Part shown: one piece after another, positions 18,475 to 26,131 of the stretch
Layout of the letters: each line of letters begins with the position of its first letter
Position numbering within the stretch: the first letter of the stretch is position 1
DNA from: Candidatus Brachybacter algidus
GTDB taxonomy: Bacteria; Bacteroidota; Bacteroidia; Chitinophagales; Saprospiraceae
DNA length: 64,000 bases
Direction of reading: 5' to 3'
NCBI GenBank assembly: GCA_016711705.1
Contig: JADJSK010000006.1
Span: 1 to 64,000 of the forward strand
The notes under the pieces: generated by a model
Databases searched by the model: none
The model's input: only the letters and a program-made list of their open reading frames with translations
Told to the model about the DNA's origin: nothing
Made by a program: the position numbers and the translations under genes

Positions 18475-19098
18475 TCAAAAAGTCATCTCCTTCACCTTCT
18501 TCCAGATCTCCTCATGCAGATCTTCAATGCTGAGCGTCCCGTCAAGAATGACAATATTCTCTCCGTCATTTGTCGTTTCGAAAGCATTCATAAAGTCTTC
18601 GTGAGTATTGGTCTGCTTCTCTATATTTTCATAGATATCTAGTTTCTCTCTACTTTCAGTGAGTCTTTTTAAAGTGATGACAGGATCAATATTCAGATAA
18701 AAGGTGATGTCTGCTTTTAAAAAACTTTTACAGATACTATTTGCAGAAATGAGCCATTGGAGTGAAACATATTCCCCCTGAAATGCATAAGAGGAATAAT
18801 AATATCTGCTTGAGATCACATTGAAACCCTTTTCCATCATCGCGAGTATGCCAGATTCCGGATTTTTGATATGGTCCAATCTATCAGCAAGGTACAATGC
18901 TGCCATGACCGAGGCATCGACTTCTTCATCACCGCTTAGGATGGAGCGAATGAGCTTGCCAATAGGCCCATCTGTAGGTTCGTGAGTGGTCATAGCTTTT
19001 TTCCCTTCCGCCTGAAATCTCTTTTGCAAAAGATCGATCTGGGTGCTTTTACCACTGCCATCGATACCTTCTATTACTATAAACATTGATTTTGACAT
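18475..19098 (-). CDS. tmk: thymidylate kinase (dTMP kinase)
   Basis: Phosphorylates dTMP to dTDP with ATP, an essential step of DNA precursor synthesis. The 207-aa length is normal. The P-loop GIDGSGKST is at residues 11-19. The LADRLDH segment and SSRYYYSSYAFQGEY supply the conserved DR and substrate-binding residues, and TFYLNIDPVITLKRLTESREK covers the lid region. The start is the ATG at 19096-19098. It is transcribed alone on the minus strand, and its stop codon lies just beside the 66-bp palindrome. Confidence 0.95.
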   Translation of the reverse strand: MSKSMFIVIEGIDGSGKSTQIDLLQKRFQAEGKKAMTTHEPTDGPIGKLIRSILSGDEEVDASVMAALYLADRLDHIKNPESGILAMMEKGFNVISSRYYYSSYAFQGEYVSLQWLISANSICKSFLKADITFYLNIDPVITLKRLTESREKLDIYENIEKQTNTHEDFMNAFETTNDGENIVILDGTLSIEDLHEEIWKKVKEMTF

Positions 19099-19345
19099 AA
19101 GAATATAATTTTATTGACGATGAAGAAGAGATTAACCTTCCGATTATCTGCTAAATTATATATTTTTGGAACAATCAATCCTATTTAATACAAATTTGGA
19201 TTTTTTAATTAACCGGCATTTTTATGAATAATGACATAAATACAGTGATTTTAGACAAATTTATCTGAAAAATTAAGCGTGTCAATTCGACTAATATTAG
19301 ATCATAAGGATTAGAAATAGATTATATAATAAATTAAAAAAGTAG

Positions 19346-20098
19346 ATGATAGTCAATTGTAACGTGCTTGGCGAAGAGAGAAGTTTTGATACAGAGAGAG
19401 GATTAGACTTGTCAATAGAGTTGCACAAAGGATATCCTCAAGTCAATTGTTTCAATGCGCCACTTTTTTCCACTACGCCTTTAAGGGAAGGATCTTTTGT
19501 CGGATCTACCTTGCATGGTTCACCGGTTAATTTTTACGATGTAGCTATTAATCCGCATGGAAATGGCACGCATACTGAATGTGTAGGGCATATTGCCAAG
19601 GAGCCATATTATATTAATGAGTGCTATAAAAGTGATTTTCATGTGGCACAATTGATCAGCATTTTTCCTTTACTTGAAGAAAATGGAGATAAAACAATAC
19701 CATTGGGACATCTTGAACAGCTATGGGACTATAAAGGTGAGGACGCATTGGTCATCAGAACATTGCCGAACGGCGAGGAAAAGCGCACAAAGAATTATTC
19801 CAATTCCAATCCGACATATTTTACTGATGATGCGATGCGTTTTATAGTAGAGACGGGGATAAAACATCTATTAATAGACTTGCCAAGTGTCGACAGAGAG
19901 TTGGACGAAGGAAGAGTAAGCTGTCACAAAATATTTTGGAATTACCCTGGGAATGAGGTTAGAAAAGATGCTACGATATCGGAACTTATTTTTGTTCCGG
20001 ATGGTGTAAGTGATGGAATTTATTTGCTAAATTTACAGTTATTAAACATACAATTAGACGTGTCTCCAAGTCGACCCATGTTATATAATTTATTTTGA
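19346..20098 (+). CDS. cyclase-family hydrolase (kynurenine formamidase-like)
   Basis: A 250-aa soluble protein of the metal-dependent cyclase/formamidase superfamily. The diagnostic metal-binding HGNGTHTE motif is at residues 71-78. The downstream signature LLIDLPSVDRELDEGRVSCHKIFW corresponds to the conserved D.PS.D....G...H.ifW part of the family. Members hydrolyse N-formylkynurenine or related amides and esters; the exact substrate cannot be told here. No tryptophan-degradation partner genes are near. The next gene starts one base after its stop codon region (ATG at 20100), indicating an operon. Confidence 0.8.
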   Translation: MIVNCNVLGEERSFDTERGLDLSIELHKGYPQVNCFNAPLFSTTPLREGSFVGSTLHGSPVNFYDVAINPHGNGTHTECVGHIAKEPYYINECYKSDFHVAQLISIFPLLEENGDKTIPLGHLEQLWDYKGEDALVIRTLPNGEEKRTKNYSNSNPTYFTDDAMRFIVETGIKHLLIDLPSVDRELDEGRVSCHKIFWNYPGNEVRKDATISELIFVPDGVSDGIYLLNLQLLNIQLDVSPSRPMLYNLF

Positions 20099-20099
20099 A

Positions 20100-20810
20100 A
20101 TGGGTATTTCAACTGAATACGAACAAACAATATTCGATCGATTCCTGTCCATCGATTCAGGGGCGTATAGAGATATTGTTCATTTTTATGAGGACTATCG
20201 GGATAGATTATATAGTCTGGATGCGCTTAAACGGTTTGAAATTCAGGCCTGCTATGTTGAAGCGCTCTTTGAAATGGGCAAGTACAGGGAAGTTCTTTTC
20301 ATCATCGATGATACGATCGAAACAGCGATTGTATTCGATTATTCCAGGTTATTCGGGGTAGATATTTATTTTAATTTATTACTCAAAAAAGCAGTCGCCT
20401 TATTTCAGTTACACAAAACAGATGAATCGCTTATAGTTACCAAGCAACTATTGTCCATGTGTCCTGATGAACCAAATGTTAGGTTTTTTTTCAAAGAGAT
20501 TATGCTTTACCAATGTCGCAAACTCGTATTACCTACAAGGGTATTTTTTATTTCGGGGCTGATCACCACCACAGTTCTTATGGCATTCGAAATACTTATT
20601 ATATGGCCTTTTTATAACGAGATCAGCGACACCGTAACTAAAGTTCGTAATTTACTTTTCCTTTTTTCGGTGCTCATCTTCTTATCGGGCGAAGCATCAA
20701 GATTCCTGCTTATGGAATGGCAATCATTTTTGCATTTCAATTTTATCAAAAAACAAAAGGATATCAAAAGCAAAACACTTAAAAAAGATATTAAAGAAAT
20801 ACATAAATAA
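20100..20810 (+). CDS. hypothetical membrane protein with TPR-like N-terminal half
   Basis: A 236-aa protein not assigned to a known family. Residues 1-150 are helical with TPR-like spacing (ACYVEALFEMGKYREVLFIIDDTIE and LLLKKAVALFQLHKTDESLIVTKQLLSMCPDEP). Two hydrophobic helices follow at about 155-180 (RVFFISGLITTTVLMAFEILIIWPF) and 190-205 (NLLFLFSVLIFLSGEASRFLL). The C-terminal tail is lysine-rich and probably cytoplasmic. The start lies one base after the cyclase gene's stop codon, so the two are almost certainly co-transcribed and translationally coupled. No function is inferred. Confidence 0.75.
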   Translation: MGISTEYEQTIFDRFLSIDSGAYRDIVHFYEDYRDRLYSLDALKRFEIQACYVEALFEMGKYREVLFIIDDTIETAIVFDYSRLFGVDIYFNLLLKKAVALFQLHKTDESLIVTKQLLSMCPDEPNVRFFFKEIMLYQCRKLVLPTRVFFISGLITTTVLMAFEILIIWPFYNEISDTVTKVRNLLFLFSVLIFLSGEASRFLLMEWQSFLHFNFIKKQKDIKSKTLKKDIKEIHK

Positions 20811-20878
20811 ATTTAGATCTTATCTCTTAAGATTGCAAAATAAAATTTGCCACACACGCTCTTCAAACCAACATGGGT

Positions 20879-20886
20879 TATCTTTG
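20879..20886 (+). promoter_or_regulatory. possible -7 element for the metal ATPase gene
   Basis: TATCTTTG is a perfect TAnnTTTG match about 45 bases before the ATPase start. The nearest TTTG (20846-20849) is 29 bases upstream, further than the usual spacing, so support is partial. Confidence 0.35.
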
Positions 20887-20929
20887 TTCTTTGAATAATT
20901 GGTTATAACATTTTAATGTAAATATATTT

Positions 20930-23002
20930 TTGAAACAACACCAGCATATCTATGACGAGCACGGCGCCCAGGTCTGCTGCACTCTTGAAGAAAAGATCAA
21001 TCGGGATGCAAAGCAGAAGATAACAACAGAGGATAATGACGAAGGTTGTTGCAATCATCATTCTGCCAATAATGTAAAGCAAAGTTCAGGACATAATGAT
21101 GGACATGATCACGACCATGACCACGATCACCAGCACGGGTCTGGCATTTGGTCTATGTTTAGGACTGCTATCATAAGTCTTGCCCTTCTTCTCGTCGGTC
21201 TTGGATTGGATCATGTACTACACCCACAATGGTTCAGCGGTTATATAAGGATCATATTGTATATAGCAGCCTATCTTCCTGTGGGACTTCCTGTGCTTAG
21301 GGATGCCTGGGTAAGTATCACAAAAGGACAGTTCTTTTCTGAGTTTTTTCTAATGTCATTGGCTACCATTGGAGCATTCGCCATTGGAGAATACCCGGAA
21401 AGTGTTGCCGTGATGCTTTTTTATACAATCGGTGAAGGATTCCAAATGCTGGCAGTCAAAAGAGCGAAATTAAATATTCAAACTTTACTTGATCAGCGCC
21501 CGGACGAAGTCAGCATACTCCGATCTGGTGAGGTCATAAATATCAAAGCAGAGAATGCCGCTATAGGTGATATTATTCAATTAAAACCCGGGGAGAAGCT
21601 GGCATTAGATGGTGTCTTAATTTCAACAGCTGCTTCTTTTAATACTGCCGCCTTAACTGGAGAAAGTGTACCTCAAACCAAGAAGGAAGGAGATGTCGCA
21701 TTGGCAGGAATGGTTAATCTTAATTCTCCTATTCACATCAGAGTAACTACTGCTTATCAGGACAGTAAACTTAGTCGGATCTTACAAATGGTTCAAGACG
21801 CTTCTTCCCGTAAGGCGCCTACTGAATTGTTTATCCGCAAGTTTGCAAAGATCTATACACCGATTGTTGTTGTCCTCGCTGCCATGATCTGCTTGCTTCC
21901 TATCCTTTTTGTGGAGGTCTATTCCTTTCAGGAATGGCTTTATAGGGCTTTGGTCTTCCTGGTGATCTCATGCCCATGTGCCCTGGTCATCAGTATTCCA
22001 CTTGGATATTTTGGCGGTATTGGAGCAGCCAGTAAAAACGGGATTTTGATCAAGGGGGGTAACTTTTTGGATGTGCTCGCCGGTGTGACTCACGTCGTGA
22101 TGGACAAAACAGGGACATTGACTGAAGGAGTATTTAACGTACAGGAATTAAAATTAGAGGCCGGTTTCGAAAAGTCTGAGGTGATATCTATGTTGAGTGC
22201 TTTACAATCTATGAGTACACATCCTATCTCTACTGCTATTCAAAACTATGCAGGCAAGTCTGAAACACGCCTCGCGGTCAGTGATGTGGAAGAAATCGCT
22301 GCACATGGACTGAAAGGACAAGTCGATGGTAAGGAAATATTGGTCGGTAATTTCAGATTGTTGGATAAATATTCAATCATATACCCTGATTCAATTAATT
22401 CATTATCAGGTACGGTCACCGCATTTTCAATAGGTGGAAGATATGCCGGCTACATGAGTATCTCTGACAAGATTAAAAAAGAATCAGCTCACGCGATTTC
22501 ACGCTTGCATTCTATGGGTGTAAGTACTACAATGCTTAGTGGAGATAAGCACGAAGTCGTTCAATCTGTGGCTAAAGAAATCGGGATCAAAGAAGCCTAT
22601 GGAGAATTACTTCCAGTTGATAAAGTAGACAAGACAAAACAGATCAAGAATCCTCAAAATATAGTCGCATTCGTCGGAGATGGGGTCAATGATGCTCCTG
22701 TCATGGCTCTGAGTGATGTCGGTATCGCCATGGGTGGCCTGGGAAGTGATATGACTATTGAGACTGCTGATGTAGTAATTCAGGATGATCGACCGGACAA
22801 AATTCCTATGGCTATAGCTATCGGAAAACAAACGAAACGTATTGTGTGGCAAAATATCACTATGGCCTTCGTAGTCAAAGCCGCAGTGCTAATCATTGGT
22901 GCTAGTGGACTTGCAACCATGTGGGAAGCGGTATTCGCTGATGTAGGCGTGGCGTTGCTCGCCATTTTGAATGCGGTGAGAATACAGAAGATGCGTTTTT
23001 AG
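20930..23002 (+). CDS. P1B-type heavy-metal ATPase (Zn/Cd/Pb exporter type)
   Basis: ATP-driven export of divalent soft metals across the inner membrane. The 690-aa protein has no classical HMA domain. Its first 70 residues hold cysteine pairs (QVCCTLEE, EGCCNHH) and a His/Asp run (GHDHDHDHDHQHG) that probably bind zinc. Core motifs: CPC at 348-350 (SCPCALVIS), the phosphorylated Asp392 in DKTGTLT, HP at 431-432, and the hinge GDGVNDAP from 583. CPC plus the following YFGGIGAASKNGILIKGG fits the ZntA/CadA group rather than copper pumps. The only in-frame start is TTG 20930. It is probably transcribed alone. Metal specificity is inferred from the subgroup pattern. Confidence 0.9.
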   Translation: MKQHQHIYDEHGAQVCCTLEEKINRDAKQKITTEDNDEGCCNHHSANNVKQSSGHNDGHDHDHDHDHQHGSGIWSMFRTAIISLALLLVGLGLDHVLHPQWFSGYIRIILYIAAYLPVGLPVLRDAWVSITKGQFFSEFFLMSLATIGAFAIGEYPESVAVMLFYTIGEGFQMLAVKRAKLNIQTLLDQRPDEVSILRSGEVINIKAENAAIGDIIQLKPGEKLALDGVLISTAASFNTAALTGESVPQTKKEGDVALAGMVNLNSPIHIRVTTAYQDSKLSRILQMVQDASSRKAPTELFIRKFAKIYTPIVVVLAAMICLLPILFVEVYSFQEWLYRALVFLVISCPCALVISIPLGYFGGIGAASKNGILIKGGNFLDVLAGVTHVVMDKTGTLTEGVFNVQELKLEAGFEKSEVISMLSALQSMSTHPISTAIQNYAGKSETRLAVSDVEEIAAHGLKGQVDGKEILVGNFRLLDKYSIIYPDSINSLSGTVTAFSIGGRYAGYMSISDKIKKESAHAISRLHSMGVSTTMLSGDKHEVVQSVAKEIGIKEAYGELLPVDKVDKTKQIKNPQNIVAFVGDGVNDAPVMALSDVGIAMGGLGSDMTIETADVVIQDDRPDKIPMAIAIGKQTKRIVWQNITMAFVVKAAVLIIGASGLATMWEAVFADVGVALLAILNAVRIQKMRF

Positions 23003-23097
23003 GAGGATGATTTTATATGATTAGGTTTTGGGAACGCAGATTTATTAAGATTTGCATGATATGTTTATGATTTTTAGATACAAATCTCAAAGATTGA

Positions 23098-23143
23098 TTC
23101 CAAACCCCAAACCCCAAACCCCAAACTTCAAACCCCAAACCCT
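23098..23143. repeat. CCCCAAA heptamer array
   Basis: Six or so consecutive copies of a 7-base unit (CCCCAAA, with one TTCAAAC variant) between the converging ATPase and lipoprotein genes. A shorter version of the same array occurs near 44346-44377. Non-coding. Confidence 0.8.
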
Positions 23144-23147
23144 CAAA

Positions 23148-23917
23148 TTAATTTTTCTTAATCATGTTGATCTTAGATCCACCTTGTCCTATGATGTTCA
23201 TGACCTTATTGTCTGCTGTGTAGTTACCTACTTTTTCAGGATATTCTCCCGATTTTGTAGTTATAAAAAATAGATGTCCTTCTTCGGTGTACCAAGCTTT
23301 ATCTTTTAATGGTTTTAATTCTCCATCCAGATAAGAAAGACTTCCATTTACATTAAAAAAGAGATATTTATTGCCAGAAATGATGGTTGGAACCTTGCCT
23401 TTAGAGTATTCTTTAATTTCCCAAAGTCCCACGACCGCTGGATCATGTCTGTCCATCGCGGTATTGCCTTTGTTCACATTTTTTACAATTTTTTCAGGCT
23501 TTGACGTATCTTTTTGATTTCACTCGATGCAGGAGCATTGGCACTACTACTAATAAATACTTTTTGAAATTTCACAGGGAGTGGAGGGCTGATCTGGGGA
23601 CGTACCATGGATAATAGAAACACAAGTGTGTCCTTATGATGATAACCTTCCACCTCGAATAGAGAGTTCAATAAGGTGTCTTTCGCCTGTCCGATAAATT
23701 TACCTTTTTCTATAGATCCCTTTACATTAAAGTTATTGGCCCTATCAAAGATCGTCCCTGTGATTGATTCATTCTCCCCGGCTTTAAGAAACATACTGAT
23801 TTTCTTATCCCTTATCATGCCGACATATGTCCCTGCATAGTCTTTAGCTGTGTCTTGCTTACAACTGTGAAAAACGTTAGCGCAGATCAAGATCAGAAAT
23901 ATTGATTTAAAATTCAT
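23148..23917 (-). pseudogene. lipoprotein of unknown function, split by one frameshift
   Basis: Two minus-strand frames (23483-23917, 144 aa, and 23148-23477, 109 aa) read as one gene. The first starts with a lipoprotein signal (IFLILICANVFHSCKQ, lipid-modified Cys19) and a beta-rich domain (YAGTYVGMIRDKKISMFL). It ends SSEIKKIRQSLKKL. Adding one A to the run complementary to T5 at 23511-23515 gives SSEIKKDTSKPEKIVKNVNKGN and runs into the second frame. That holds a lipocalin-like segment (VVGLWEIKEYSKGK..YLFFNVNGSL). The restored protein is about 256 aa with two small beta domains. Family unknown. Either a sequencing deletion or a recent mutation explains the break; two separate genes are less likely because the second frame lacks any export signal. 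Confidence 0.7.
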
Positions 23918-23956
23918 TTTGTGTATATGGTTTATTTCTGATCCTGATCCTGATTC

Positions 23957-25519
23957 TTATTTTCCAATGATAAAACGACTGGTGATCGCATTTTGTCCAC
24001 TTCCTATTTTTAACAAATATGGTCCAGGAGCTAATTTGCTCACATCAACATCAGTCAGAGAGACATTGGAATTAAATTTTTCATTTTTTTCTATTACAAT
24101 GGCTCCTTTGCTATCAACGATATTTACTTGCAGGAATTGCTCTTTAGCAAGGCCTTTAATCTGAAATGATAAGATTTCTTTGACAGGATTGGGATAGATA
24201 TTGAGCTCAAATGCCGGCTTTACAATGTTTTTTGAACTTAAGGTCGCCAAGTCGAAGGTTTCTGAAGTTGCATTGATTGGTTTGGCCAAAGTGGCGATGG
24301 TAGCTATACCGGCAGCCGCAACTTTGGTGAGGAACTCAAAATTGATGGTGCTAAGCACATCCTGAGCCGTATGATAGTTGTGATTTCTTGTATCGGCACC
24401 ATCTGTGATCATGAGTGCAGGAAATCCTGCATCCCAGAAAGGGGCATGATCACTTCTGCGGAGATCCTGAGCGATCGTACCTGTGCCGGGAACTACTAAG
24501 CTAATCACCTTAAGGGAGGGAACATATTCTCCTGCTGCCAGATTGAACATCGTGTTTAATGCGCCGGAAGCCGTGTTGCCGCAGTTAATTATAAAGTTTC
24601 CTCTGCTCTGATCGCTAATAATTTGGGTAACCTGAGTAGGAAATAAAAATTCAAATCCGTTAGGGATCGTCTGACTATTTGGTTCTTCTGATGAGTATCC
24701 GATCATCTCATAGTTGACCAGACCTTTGATCTTGTCACCGGCTTTGATGCCACCAGTCACATATTTACTACTTCCGATAAGGCCAAGCTCTTCCAAATTG
24801 AAATTTGTAAATTGGATATTGTTTTCAAAGCTGTAATCTTTCAGCACCCTCATTGCTTCCAGCACACCGACTACACCTGTGCCATTGTCATCTGCTCCCG
24901 GTGCATTACTGGCTGAATCAAAATGGCCATTAATGAGGCAGAGTTGGTTATTATACAATCCTTCTTTCTGTCCAATGATATTATTGAAGGCTTTGTTATT
25001 GTACATGAAAGAATGGTTTCTCTGAGTCAATCCGGCTGCACTCATTTTATTGGAAATGTAGTTTTCTACTTCAGCCAATTTCGCCGGAGCTGCTGTATAA
25101 TGTCTTACGCCGACGATGGCTTCCAGATTGCTCTTAAGAGAATCTTGGCTGACTAGAGCGACCATGTCTGCGATGGAAGGTGCATGGCGATCATATGCCA
25201 TTAATTTTAACTTGATTTTACTAAGGTCCGTGCCGGCATCGTACTGCCAAGAAATGGATTTTGAATTTCCTATCAGAATTGGGAATCCAAAATCACCGGT
25301 AGCATTTGTAACGGGCACAAAATTATCTCCTGCAGTACTCTGTTGCAAAACAATTGTGATCGTGTCGCTCTCAACATCTAAGAGGTCAAAAGTTAAGGTG
25401 ATTAAACGATTTGCGGCATCATGGCTGAGCTGCACATCAGTAAGGTTAGGTGCGCTGTTCTGACTGATTAAAAGATTAAAACAAGAAAGGAAAGGAATTA
25501 AAAGGATTAGCTTTTTCAT
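23957..25519 (-). CDS. secreted M28-family zinc aminopeptidase with T9SS sorting domain
   Basis: A 520-aa extracellular metallopeptidase. It has a signal peptide (LILLIPFLSCFNLLISQ) and an N-terminal beta domain. The M28 catalytic domain starts near 130: zinc ligands lie in NGHFDSASNAPGADDNGTG, the catalytic Glu pair in NFNLEELGLIGS, and later ligands in RSDHAPFWDAGFPALMITDG and NHNYHTAQD. The C-terminal T9SS domain starts LNIYPNPVKEILSF and ends TSRFIIGK. Family members remove N-terminal residues from peptides. The gene is 39 bp upstream of the split lipoprotein gene on the same strand and may drive it. The specific substrate is unknown. Confidence 0.9.
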   Translation of the reverse strand: MKKLILLIPFLSCFNLLISQNSAPNLTDVQLSHDAANRLITLTFDLLDVESDTITIVLQQSTAGDNFVPVTNATGDFGFPILIGNSKSISWQYDAGTDLSKIKLKLMAYDRHAPSIADMVALVSQDSLKSNLEAIVGVRHYTAAPAKLAEVENYISNKMSAAGLTQRNHSFMYNNKAFNNIIGQKEGLYNNQLCLINGHFDSASNAPGADDNGTGVVGVLEAMRVLKDYSFENNIQFTNFNLEELGLIGSSKYVTGGIKAGDKIKGLVNYEMIGYSSEEPNSQTIPNGFEFLFPTQVTQIISDQSRGNFIINCGNTASGALNTMFNLAAGEYVPSLKVISLVVPGTGTIAQDLRRSDHAPFWDAGFPALMITDGADTRNHNYHTAQDVLSTINFEFLTKVAAAGIATIATLAKPINATSETFDLATLSSKNIVKPAFELNIYPNPVKEILSFQIKGLAKEQFLQVNIVDSKGAIVIEKNEKFNSNVSLTDVDVSKLAPGPYLLKIGSGQNAITSRFIIGK

Positions 25520-26131
25520 GGTGTGAATTTTAATTATTGTAAAAATAATTAATTTTTTATTTATCCCGAGTTAAAACTCTGGGCAATTGAAAGAGATTAA
25601 TAAATATTTCTAACAAGGTTAAGCTTTATCGCACTGAATAAATTGTTAATTAAAACCTGGGACTAAAGTCCTATCATACTAATCCTTCGATCCGTTGACT
25701 AAAGTCAACGGCAAATTATTGCTGCTTTCCATTCTTAGTTACACTGAGATCGGAGTAGCATTTGACACCAGTCAAATCCCTTTGTGCACTTAAAAATTCA
25801 ACATTAGCTATAAAATCTAAAAAACTAAAGCAGCTCAAATCTTGAAATGAAATTAAAACCTTTGTGAATCTTTGTGTTAAAACTTATTTTTTGATTCATA
25901 TAAAAGGCTGCCAAGGCAAATTAATGTTATTAAATACTAAAGTTTAGGAGTTGCTTATTATAATGGTTTCTTATTATACAAATTATTGAATTCTTCTATC
26001 AGCTGGATGTACAATAAATCAAATAGTTATTTTGCATCATATCTTTTTTTCTTATATATTTAATTTACTTTCCTTACTTTCGTTCATCATTCCTATTCGC
26101 CGTCTTTTTATCTTAAACTAAAGTATTTTAA
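25520..26131. other. divergent spacer between M28 and GH92 genes, contains repeats
   Basis: A 612-bp AT-rich spacer. It carries one full copy of the GGACT/CCGTTGACT palindrome repeat (25656-25711), followed by the associated tail with GACACCAGTCAAATCCCTTTG and a CTTTGTG microrepeat near 25860-25890. Nothing coding is seen. Both flanking promoters should lie near its ends; TACTTTCG at 26075-26082 is a one-mismatch -7 candidate for GH92. Confidence 0.6.
25656..25711. repeat. paired palindrome repeat, copy A
   Basis: GGGACTAAAGTCC (arms GGACT/AGTCC) followed 20 bases later by CCGTTGACTAAAGTCAACGG, a 9-bp stem with a 2-base loop. Five more copies occur at 28601, 28951, 29132, 39103 and 39284. 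Confidence 0.8.

Noticed and set aside
23052..23273. 73-codon plus-strand gene after the metal ATPase
   Set aside because: It is read through the CCCCAAA heptamer array and then antisense to the lipoprotein gene.
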